A DNA stretch of 64,000 nt from Siderastrea siderea (lineage: Eukaryota > Cnidaria > Anthozoa > Scleractinia > Rhizangiidae), in NCBI GenBank assembly GCA_964030785.1, contig OZ034967.1, positions 58,859,665 to 58,923,664 of the forward strand, read 5' to 3'. The notes under the pieces were generated by a model. The model was not told the origin of the DNA. It did not search any database and was given only the letters and a program-made list of their open reading frames with translations. This document shows positions 11,576 through 21,634 of the stretch, in pieces; the first letter of the stretch is position 1, and each line of letters begins with the position of its first letter. Made by a program: the position numbers and the translations under genes.

Positions 11576-12553
11576 ATGGCTCACAAGTTGCTTTTTGTGT
11601 ACATTGTTACCGCCTGGACTATTTTGGAGGGCAAACAAGAAAAGAAAATTGCACAACAAGATGACAGAGAAGTGAGCCTAACAAGCTGCGAAGAGGGAAG
11701 CTATGTGCTAAACCAGTGCGAGGAGCGCTGTGAAGGTAAGCACGGTAAACTGACCAACTGTTACCGCGTGCGCAAAGACTTCATTAAAATGGACATTGCA
11801 GACAGAAAGCGTTTCATCAACACTTACAAGATGGTATCGCTTAACCCTGTCCTCAAGAAAGTTTACGAAAAAGTCGTCGCCCTTCACATTAACGCCCCAG
11901 ACGGGTTGCTTCATCACACACCTAAAATCTTTTTCCCTTGGCATCGCTGGTTTTTGGTTGAGTTTGAAAACCTTCTTCGTAGAATCGATTGCCGTGTGAC
12001 TGTTCCTTATTGGAACTGGAGTCGAGTCGCTCACCATTGGTGGAGAGGATCTGGTAACAAGGATCTTTGGAACTCGGGGGAACATGGGCTGGGAGGAGAT
12101 GGAAATTTGTACGATCACTGCGTTGAGGACGGACCGTTTAGCAAGGATAAATGGCAACTGCTGAAACGTACGCGTGGTGGATGTTTGAAAAGGCATTTTT
12201 CGTATGGGAGTTTAACCGGGGACACCGAACACGTGAACAGAACTTTATCGCTACCACTAGAAGATTTTTTCGACTTCGAAAGAACAGTTCGCAACATTTA
12301 TCACGCTGAGTTTCATAACTTTATTGGTGGAACTATGCTACATTGGTGGTCGGCCTCTAACGCTCCAGAAATGATTCTTCATCACTCGTTCCTTGATAAA
12401 CTTTGGTTTCAATGGCAAAAGAAGGGAGAGGAGTACAAAAATGTCTACTTTCCGAGCCTTCGCCTTAAGCTTCCCGGGTCAAATTACCACGGCTGGGAGT
12501 GGCTTGATTCAGATAATATGCCTGCTCATGTGAAAGTTCTTTACCAAGATTGA
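11576..12553 (+). CDS. Secreted tyrosinase-like copper protein, copy 2
   Basis: A 325-residue single-exon paralogue of the gene at 5819, very similar along its whole length, with long identical blocks around CuA. Signal peptide at residues 1-17; Cys-rich segment at 38-62. CuA: His103, His113/114 and His123 (FFPWHRWF). CuB: His243, His247 (YHAEFHN) and His269/270 (LHHSFLDKLW). Differences from copy 1 that may matter are Asn in place of Asp after the second CuB His, PYWNW for PYWDW, and the longer LHWWSAS loop. The start ATG at 11576 begins the signal peptide and aligns with the start in copy 1. All copper ligands are present. The upstream region does not resemble that of copy 1, so expression may differ. 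Confidence 0.9.
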   Translation: MAHKLLFVYIVTAWTILEGKQEKKIAQQDDREVSLTSCEEGSYVLNQCEERCEGKHGKLTNCYRVRKDFIKMDIADRKRFINTYKMVSLNPVLKKVYEKVVALHINAPDGLLHHTPKIFFPWHRWFLVEFENLLRRIDCRVTVPYWNWSRVAHHWWRGSGNKDLWNSGEHGLGGDGNLYDHCVEDGPFSKDKWQLLKRTRGGCLKRHFSYGSLTGDTEHVNRTLSLPLEDFFDFERTVRNIYHAEFHNFIGGTMLHWWSASNAPEMILHHSFLDKLWFQWQKKGEEYKNVYFPSLRLKLPGSNYHGWEWLDSDNMPAHVKVLYQD

Positions 12554-12785
12554 TTATAAGTGTTTTAATTTCGAAAATTTTACGACCTTGATTTTTCTTT
12601 TGTTTTGTTTTGTTTTGTTTTTTCAGACGTAAACCTTCAAAACTTCTGGATGTTATGTCGGACAATTTTTCTTGAACAAACTTGCATGTTTTTTCATCTT
12701 TTTGGCAAAAAGGTGTAAAATGTCAACAAAAATCAGCGAAGTGTACAGTTATGCCATATTCTACATGTGTAGCATGCGTGTTTTG

Positions 12786-13000
12786 TTAAGCCCCGGCTAA
12801 ACGATCAAACAGTTTCGTCCAATATGGAGTTTGTCGCACAAAACCTCCGGTGGCTAAACGGGCAAACAGTGTTTGACCAAACATCGGACAATGGAAAAAC
12901 CATTTAAAATGCAAAGTTGAGAGAGATGGCTAAACAGTAAAACACGTTCATCTAACACGAATTTGGACGAAAATGTTTGATCGTTTAACCGGGGCTTTAA
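12786..13000. mobile_element. MITE with ~37 bp inverted ends starting TTAAGCCCCGG
   Basis: The left end (TTAAGCCCCGGCTAAACGAT) and the reverse complement of the right end (TTAAAGCCCCGGTTAAACGA) match over about 37 bp, including AACA.TTTCGTCCAA. TTAA at both ends fits a piggyBac-type target, with a one-base offset on the right. No coding capacity. Confidence 0.75.
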
Positions 13001-13229
13001 TATCTAATTTTGAGTAAAATCCAAGATGGCGGCCATCTTGGTTGACGTTGACGTCACAAGCCTCAGCAGCCCCACAAACCATAATATTTACCTCATCTTT
13101 ACAGCACATCACAGGCTTTCCATCAAAGAAAAAATCTTTTCGAAAAAACGTAACACAACAAAAATCCAAGGGGGTCCATCAACCCCCTCGTACCACAGTG
13201 GGGGTATAGGTTTTCTTGCACCTCCGAAA

Positions 13230-13440
13230 TTAAGGGGGGAGGTTCTTATCTTCCATATTGTTGCTATGGGAAGTTCCAAATCATCCTATCTTGGAAACCC
13301 TAACTTACGCGGATAAGCTGCTTGGCCACATTTGTTCCATGGGAAAGGCTTTCAAGAACAAAGCGCTGCAAAACAACGTAAGACAAAATACCATCCACAA
13401 TGACAAAATCCCTTAGCAACAACGCCAGATCTGTTGTTAT
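13230..13440 (+). repeat. Dispersed repeat, copy 1 (inverted, interrupted partner at 22300-22965)
   Basis: Blocks TCTTGGAAACCCTA, GATAAGCTGCTTGGCCACATT, GACAAAATACCAT and CCCTTAGCAACAACG.CAGATCTG occur in the same order on the opposite strand between 22965 and 22300. There, an extra ~400 bp separates the two halves. Confidence 0.7.
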
Positions 13441-13487
13441 GGCTTGTCCCCCTTAAGTTCACTATGATCGTTTAGGCACAGGAAGTT

Positions 13488-13660
13488 AATGATTCCTCTG
13501 TAGGCTCATTTTATGCGTAATTTTCCATCGATATTTCGCGACTATGGGCGAATCACGATTTCCCGCATATGATTTGTTTGCCTTGATTTGTCCATGGTGA
13601 TAAAACAATCATGGAAATTTGGGCATAAAACGAGTTTCAGAGAAGTTACTAACTTTATGA
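13488..13660. mobile_element. Foldback element related to 7738-8055
   Basis: The inverted arms contain CTCATTTTATGCGTAATTTTCCA and its counterpart TGGAAATTTGGGCATAAAACGAG (17-20 matched bases shown by eye), around an ATGGGCGAATCACGATT centre shared with the 7738 element. Confidence 0.6.
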
Positions 13661-15358
13661 AATGTAAACCATTTGGCGATCTAGGAATAAACAACGAACG
13701 AGGTTTGTGAGTATGCGCTGTGCACCTTAAAACTCATTCAAACAAAAGAAGGAACTTGGTAGTGCACTCTTATGAAACACGCATACTAGTACTGGCTTGA
13801 ATCAGATCTTTTTGTTAACAAATTTTGTTTTCTTTGTCTGAAAGGTCAATGGTCGCCATCTTGAAATGAGATTAAAACAAATAAAACGACCCGCAATGCG
13901 GACATGTGCAGTCCTAAATTATGTTTTGAATATGTTTTTGAGCCGATTGTTACTGACCGTCGTGTGTAGACGCGGGATTTTCAAACTTGATTGACTGGCT
14001 TTGATTCAAGATTCGACTATGACCAAATAATGGTGAGGAAAATTCGCCTATAAAACGAGTTCAGAGATTAATACTTATTGCCTGAAATGTAGACATTATT
14101 AGCCAATGACGTCACGTTAGTGACGTCATATGGCTACTGTCAGAGCCTAAAAATCAACGATATACGATATACGTGTCGTGTCTGTCTTACGATTTGTGAG
14201 GCTGGGGGGGTTATTCTGTGAGAGGATGGGTGGGGGTGTACACCGGGACACTGAAACTCTTACCTTATCAGCGGCACAAACCCATACAGCTAATGTTATG
14301 GGAGTAAGACCCCCGGGCTTTGAAGTGTTTTGCATTCGCAATTGTGGATCTACTTTGAATGCCTGTTTTGTGTACGTGAGGTCTGGCAGGATTTTATTCG
14401 CGTTGTAGTCCTGTGTTTACTTAGCTGAAGTACAAATTTCCACAGCAGCAAATACAAGACGGACTTGCCAATTTGAGATGTTGTACGAACAGAACGTGGA
14501 AATTAACGTTACTTAGATCCCTAATTAACAGTGAAAGAAACAATATTTAAAGCCCAAGTTTATAACGATAGTGAAAAGACTAGAGTAAAATAGCATAAAA
14601 AATTTTCGGGATTATCTCTCGGTAACAGCGAATCTAAAATTTGCAGTGTCATTTTTGAAAGCTGTTATAAAACATGAAACCATTTAAAACGAAATCGGAA
14701 ATTGCGCGGCTTGTTGCTAGCTATTCTTAAAACTGAAAAACTTGAATGAAACTAGTATTAAAATCCAAGTCACAGTGGTGATCAAGGAATTAGAGGATGG
14801 ATGGATTTAGTATCTTGTAATCTTTACAAGATACTAAACGTTATTTCGGGGTTATTCATAGCTCAAAGAGTAAAGCGTATGTTGAGTAAATTTGCATAGT
14901 TGACAGCTGTAATTTCAGCCTGAGGAGTGTAACGCAACACTTAAAACATCTCGAACCGATCGCAACAGTACCGAAAGATTAACAACAACAGATATGTGAC
15001 AAAGCATTCTAATAGAGACCTGTTGGATCTACTGGAAAGCGAGCTGAATTTGAACATTTTCGTACTGTTCGAAGGCAAAGCAAACGAAATCTATTCGGCT
15101 GTAGGTTAAGACTCAAAATAAACACGTGAGCTAAAAATAACTTTGTACCGTGGGAAAGTTACAAATGTAAACATACTTTGGTCGATTTGCCAAGCAAAAA
15201 GACGAAAATTATTATAGCCGACTTGATTACAAAGCAAGCAACTTCAATCAACAGGGGAAATAAATATAGTTGCAAAACTATTTTAGTCGTGTTTATAAAC
15301 GCTAGTTCAAACCGATTTCGAACGAAAATATTGTGGATACAAAAAACGCACATTTGAT
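13661..15358. other. Intergenic, no gene recognised
   Basis: Contains a half-copy of the foldback family near 14033-14080 (GGTGAGGAAAATTCGCC, ATAAAACGAG) and a G-run near 14213. No supported gene. Confidence 0.5.
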
Positions 15359-15367
15359 GGTTGACTG

Positions 15368-15479
15368 TAGCCTGCGTAGGTGGCGGAATTGTATTTACGC
15401 GCGTAGTTTTGGCGGCGAAGCCGCCTTTCTCGCGGCAAAACTTTGCGCGCGCGAACGATCCCGCCGGCTACGCAGGCTA
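15368..15479. mobile_element. Mutator-like MITE, 112 bp, perfect 9 bp target duplication
   Basis: Ends TAGCCTGCGTAG and CTACGCAGGCTA are inverted repeats; the core is GC-rich with the palindrome GGCGGCGAAGCCGCC. It is flanked on both sides by GGTTGACTG (15359-15367 and 15480-15488), a perfect 9 bp direct repeat as Mutator-like transposases make. Confidence 0.92.
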
Positions 15480-15488
15480 GGTTGACTG

Positions 15489-18400
15489 AAACGTCTGAAA
15501 CCTTACAAATTAAACAAAGTAAAGCGAGTCGTGTGTCACGCAAATCATGCAGAGCATCAAAACGGCACCCTTTAGAAAGTTGACCGTTTATGAGCACTGA
15601 AAAGTATTGGATATTCGCCGGTAGAAGTAAGAAATTAAAAGGTTCCACTGCAACTTGCATTTATTTCTGAAGTAAAATTGTTAACTTTCCACTGATCTTT
15701 GCCTAAATTATGTATGCAATATTTTTCGACGGTGAGTTTAAGTTTAAGTTTACTTGTTTTTGTCTGTGCTCTTTGAAGAACCGTGAAACAAAGAGCTTTC
15801 TTCGGTTTCTTTACTCCACGTAGTCACGCTGCTCGATCATTACCAGGTTTTATAGTAAATAGCCACAAGATCTTTTTGGTGGTGGGGGGGGGGGGGGGGG
15901 GCTGAGGGGTTAGGGCGGAAATTACCGGAGGTGTAAAGACCCATAGGTTGTCAGGATAAATTTCACCATATTGTGAAAAAAACGTTATTGGCTCTGCGCG
16001 CATTGCGTGCCTATGTTTTTATAATGTTACTGCCAACTTTGGTGGTCGACATGATGTCTGTCCTGATTCGCTCATAATCAGAAAATGATAAAGGAAATTC
16101 ACCGATCGTTTATCTGACATTTTAGGAATTCAGTAATTCCTGTGTATGCTCATTTTATGGGCGAATTTCTTTCACTGTTACCTGGTCGTGGGAGAATCCT
16201 GACGCTAGAATCATAGTCGGTGAATCCTGTTGGAAAAACCCTGATCTGTGAAATCATCTTGCCAGTATACATAAGCATTTTCCCTAAGGTTTACTTTTAA
16301 CTCGCGATGGAAATCACGAGTTTTAGGAGTTCGCTTGCCACTCGTGGCTCATACGTGACTCGTTTCTGGAAACGCAAACTTCTTCTGCTGTTTGGATTAT
16401 TTTCTTTATGAATTTGCGTGATTTTGCTAGTTAAACTAGTAATAGTTGACAATACAGCTGCCCCCACTGTTAAGAGTTTTTGCGAACGTAATTATTGATT
16501 TTAAAGGTTTCCTTTTTCTTGATTTACTTAGAAACACTTTTGTTTGGCATTTATTTTTCTGTAGTATAATTTAGGTTTTAGATTGTTTCTGCAGAAGCAG
16601 GCCAAGTGTAGATTAGCACTCAGTTCAGTGCCAAGAGATTTCACTGACATTACGCAACATTACGGAATGGCGCAAATTGAAACGCGTTGATCACTAATGC
16701 AAATGAGCTCTATTTTTTCTGTCAACCATGGAACTTCTTTGCGTTTGGGTATTGTTTGGATGCAAATTTGTCGAATGAATGAGCGACAAATTTGAAAAAC
16801 AATAAGTAGCAAGAGAATAAAGGTGAAGCTAGTTGCGCGAGTCACGTACTGCCTTAAAATATAAACAGTAATGCGTGGTAAACGATTTGTTCGTCCTATA
16901 TTGCTGAAATAAAATTTTTCTTTTTTCGAGTTCTTTATTAGAACAAACATTGTAGTGCCTGAAGTGTATGGGGAAATTGCACTAAAATGCGGGAGAGCAA
17001 CTTCCCGCGACATGGAAATAGTTTCCATATACGCAATGTAAACAAAGGACCACGAAGAACATAACTTTTGATACAAAATGCGCTTTCTCGGACACATTTC
17101 TTACATTACAAGCAAGATTTTTCACAGAGACAATCAACTACATGAATTAAATTCGAAATCAATCAAGTAAAATCACCAAAGCGGCTGTATTTGTTAATGT
17201 ACTGAAATTTCATAGTCCCTCAAAACACTATGCAATGTATTAATCTGAAATGTTGTAAATAATGAGATCGCAGCTCGACTTACAAGTATACAAACCTGAA
17301 AAATTTGACTTAGAAATTTCTCAAGAAATTCACTGTTTCCATGAGCTATTTCTGAGGGGAAGTGCTACAGTTGTTTTGTTTCTCACACGACTTAATACAG
17401 TCTTGTAACGCAATATTGCTTGCGAGTTTTAAAAAACAAAACTGATGTCTGAACGGTGTTGAGATTCACTCGTTCGCTAAGCAATGCTTGTTTGTGGACC
17501 GAGTCTTTCAGTTCCCCAAGGTGACTTGTGTCCGACAAATCGTTTCCAATCAATGATTTGTGTGTGATGCGTGTCTGACAAATAGTCATTCGCAGCGTCT
17601 CTGGATCCAAAATTTCTTACGCCAAACTCGAACTTTTCCTTCTCGTGGCCAGAGAATTTACTCGAAATTACGTTGGCTTTCTACGGGAATAAAATGAGGC
17701 AAACGGACACATGTGTGGTTAAGGAAGCACTCGCAGTATGACTGACGGGAAAACAACCACGCTTTTTCTATGAATAACTTGCACCCCCTGGAGAGAGATT
17801 TTTGATTTACTAACAGCGTTACATTGCCCATATATTCCCTTCAGGCATTTACTGACGCTACGTCATCATTATCCATTTATTCCGTTCGGACCTTTAGTGA
17901 TGAAACGTCATCATTACCCTCTAGTTCCGTGCGCGCCCTGTTCTGGCAAATCGAGATTTGATCACTGTATATTTTAACTGTAAGTACTTTATTTTCCTTT
18001 ACGTTCTATACGCGCGAACTATAAGGATGCCTCCTCGGGATTTTGCAAAATCCCTGCGGGGGCAATTATAGGATTAGATAAAAAGGTAAGTTTAGAATGA
18101 ATAACCCAAGTAAAACTAAAAATGATGTAAATTTGAAATGGAAATAAATTCTTCCCAAACAAAACGAAAAGGAAACCAATGCAAAATCAGTGCTTTATGC
18201 GACCCTTGAGTTGAATCAAAAAAGCGTGCCAACCTGTTAGAGCTGATTTTACTCATGCGAACGTGTCGTAAATAATTTAATTTTTCCTTCTTGGGTGCCA
18301 TTTAAAATGTTGAGTTTGCGTATTCTCAAACAGCATATTGTTTGTTTCTATTGTTAATTTTTTTTAAGGAATAGTTAGAATTCTTTCTTAATTAACAGTG

Positions 18401-20575
18401 GTCGGATCATTGAGAGCCGAAAACATAGCACGACCTCTATCTCATTATACGGCATCGAGCCAAACCTGACACGCTTACAATTTATGTTCTTTTGCTATTT
18501 CGGGTCAATTTCGCTATTTTTACAAGCGCAAAGGTAAATGCATTTATTTTCATAATTTGTCTTTATTATTATTATAATTTGTCGGGGGCCCATAAATTTG
18601 TATTGTAATCATAGAAAGGGAACAAACGAACGCAATGTCACACACCAAAGGAACATGTAAGCTCCTAGATTATGTCAGCATTTTTAGGACTGGCCTTGAA
18701 AAACGGAAAAGCGTAGCTATAGAATAACTGGTTGATCAGCGGTTTGGTTGCCAGAACATTAAGCTGCTGACCAAGCAGCCTGAAGTCTCTAAGCGCCACA
18801 CCCTTCCTCGTATCTTATCGTTAACCAAGAAAACCGTTGCCCCCAGCATTCACAAACCTGTTCCAAAGACAAACAAACAAAAAAACAAGACACTGAAAGT
18901 CGTGACAAAGATGCGGACGTATACGTCCGTGCTTTGTCCACAAAAAAATTGCTTTGGAAAATCATGTAAACTTCGAATGCATCATGCGTAAGAGAAAGAA
19001 CTCACATTCATCGCAGAGAGAGAACAGGAGGGTCTGATCTGGATCTGGATCTTTGGGGGAAAGTAAAGCGGCAAATACAGTGTGGATTCCAGTGAAAGTT
19101 TACAAAAACGGGCCAAAAAGCCGTTATTGATAATCTGCCCCAGAGGAGTCAAAAGCCGATTAAAGCTTATCAGGAATAAGGCGTTCACCAAGCGTTTATT
19201 TGCCGCACACTCTGCACTCCTTCTTAGTGTTTTATTTATTTATTTATTTACATTCAATCACAAAACAGGAGGTAAAAGTATCGAATACTTTTTATCAGTA
19301 CACGCTGGAGTTGGAGTTGTTTCACGGTAGACCCGAGTTCAACTCGTTGGCCTGCCTTGTAGATAATCAGTTGGTTTGTTTCCCAGCAGCTAGAATTTTT
19401 AACCTGTTATGTTGAATTTGTATTATTTGTTTTTGATTTTTTGAGTGGAGTGCCTGTCAACTAGCTTGGCAGCTAAGCGCACATCCACTTTAAACAAAGC
19501 ATTTAATAACAACAAACTTAAGGTAGGTTGAAAAAGTCCCCTCGCCGCCCCCTCCCAATTTAAAATTCGAAAGAGCAGTGGGCTCGGATCCAAGGTTGCA
19601 TTATGACTTAAATTTGTTCCGGAATTTCTGGGTTACGATTGGGTATACGCAATCTGTTTCTAGAAATATCATAAAAAGTGCCAACTCACAATTTTGCGTG
19701 CGTATCACGGATGATCGAGTCACCTTAACCTTCGCGTACACGACATCTATTTCCTTCTTGCGTCCAACGCATACACAGCAAGGAAATAGGAGTCACTATC
19801 TAACTCATTGTCTGCTTGGATGCATTCGTTAACTTGTCCCAGGCGACTTATGGGCGAAGTGAAAACACTAGACAGAAAAACCACGACTACAAACCACCTA
19901 AGGCAATCACCCATGCCCAAGGGCAATAGCCCATTACAACTGGCCCCAACGAAAGAATTTCGCTTTTAAATCAGTTTCTCAGCACAAAGGCATACAGTCT
20001 TTTGGAAGAAAGTTTGTTCTGATTTTTATTTGAAATTGTCGCTAGACTCAGGGTGTGTCTTACAAGTAAATATTTACCAGCAGATGTACAAATCATCGTA
20101 ACCGAGAATCATTCGAGTACAAACTACCACGGAGATACAAGATTCCTAAAAATATGGAAGCGATATTTCCCTTGTGAAAATTGCGTGGATGACAATTCAG
20201 TAATTATATTCAAATGTTCTGTCGAGTTTCTATCCCGGGTTTTCATAAGCAAGTTAAAACATTAAATTCCACCTGTCGTAAAAGGCTCTGTGACCCTCTC
20301 CTGTGCTACTACTTTAATAGGAAAAGGTGTTTTATTCAGTTAGTGACACAGGCGACTTGGAAAAAAAACAAGATGACTTAAACATCATTTTAGCCTTATG
20401 ACTTGCCAGCTTGTCTGCTAATGTAGCTGAGTATAAACTACTGATCAAAATATGGCCGTTACATAAAACATGAAAGTGAATGAAGATCTGCGGGCCATAC
20501 AAAACCTTTTATTACTTTTTGCTTGTTCTTAATCAAAGGACGTATGAAACTATGTAACAGATGAAATAGCTAGGA
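15489..20575. other. Long intergenic stretch, no gene recognised
   Basis: Contains an 18-base G-run at 15884-15901, a fragment of the 7738-type foldback near 16115-16195, two ~48 bp imperfect tandem units with ACGTCATCATTA at 17838-17930, and small palindromes (GGGATTTTGCAAAATCCC near 18040, GGACGTATACGTCC near 18915). A 145-codon minus-strand frame at 16660-17097 has some hydrophobic runs but no recognisable family. Confidence 0.5.
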
Positions 20576-20599
20576 ATGCAGCGTGTATGTTTAACTTAC

Positions 20600-20940
20600 G
20601 TTATTTGTGGCTGTTACTGGGCAATACCTTTGTCGTGGAAAGATTTTCATAGAAAGACAGTAAATAACACTTCAGTTCAGATGAGCAGCTCTTTCAAGCA
20701 CGATTTTGTCTCCTCTCTCCCGGCCCACAGATATTCATTCCAGTTGGTCGCTTTGTTGATAAAGTGGCCGTTTTATGCGCCACTTCTCAAAGGTATGCTC
20801 TGCGTTCTATGTTTAATCTCCCTTATAAATTTATGGGTGTATAAAAAAATCTTAACTCACGAAGATAAAATTCCATTCGAATTGGTGTTTTTTTCCCTCT
20901 GGAAAGGAAATCAAATACGTTCCTTTTGCTTTTAATGAAG
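20600..20940. repeat. Dispersed repeat, copy 2 (partner at 4230-4615)
   Basis: Shares ordered blocks with 4230-4615 in the same orientation. A 119-codon frame across it (20576-20935) is not conserved in the partner, so I do not call it a gene. Confidence 0.5.
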
Positions 20941-20989
20941 ACAGGAAGGCAGTAAACGAGGTAGCAATTCAGTTCTGTCAGTTATGGCA

Positions 20990-21222
20990 TACAGGTAGTT
21001 TTCTCCGTCACATGAGAGCCATTGCTTCTAAATCTTTTATTTGTACATAGTTTTCTATCTATATTATTATTAGTGTTAGTGTAATGCATATGTATGCATA
21101 GTTTTAGTACATTGTTGCGCTCAGGGCTCCCATTGATAACAGACAACTTTTTGCGTCTGAAGGGGCTACCCTGAGCGGTATAAATCAATAAAGGTTCTTC
21201 TTCTTCTTCTTCTTCTTCTTCT
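20990..21222 (+). mobile_element. Possible 3' end of a non-LTR element with (TTC)n tail
   Basis: The sequence ends GGGGCTACCCTGAGCGG, then AATAAAGG and (TTC)n at about 21197-21222. An AATAAA-containing 3' end followed by a short simple repeat is typical of CR1/L2-type retroposon tails. No coding part is attached, so it is either strongly truncated or a non-autonomous relative. Confidence 0.4.
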
Positions 21223-21287
21223 TCATTCAGGCATCGATTATAACCAGCAACATGTTCATTTCACAGTACTTGGCGTTTTTTTAACCC

Positions 21288-21350
21288 ATTTCTCGGTGTT
21301 TGGATATCCTGATGAAACACTCTTTCTCGATCGTGTTTGATATATTACAT
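21288..21350. mobile_element. Half copy of a TCATCAGG..ATCCAAACACC MITE
   Basis: TCTCGGTGTTTGGATATCC, TGATGAAACACT and GTGTTTGATATATTACAT match the right arm of the element at 51876-52022; a third copy lies at 62940-63053. The left arm is not found here. Confidence 0.55.
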
Positions 21351-21634
21351 GAAACATGCTGGCTCTGTACAAAGCTTTTGACTTATGGTTTGCTTAGTGA
21401 CACTTTAAAAAGTAGTCAGAAACCTCTGCCTATGACTGCGACTTTCAGTTTTCTGTTTCCGTTCGGAACAGACCAGTTAAATCGAATCAGTTTCAGATGT
21501 TGCTGTCACATTGTCAAAATTTTAGATGTACCATTGCCAAGCTTTGAAAAGAGTCGGTGTTACAAATGTAAGACATTTAAAGGTAGAGGCATTTAACATG
21601 TTACCAAACGCGTTAACGAACGACACTAGATAAG

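Noticed and set aside
16660..17097. 145-codon minus-strand frame with hydrophobic stretches
   Set aside because: No recognisable family, no splice or promoter context, composition like surrounding AT-rich DNA.
20576..20935. 119-codon plus-strand frame
   Set aside because: The paralogous segment at 4230-4615 does not keep the frame.
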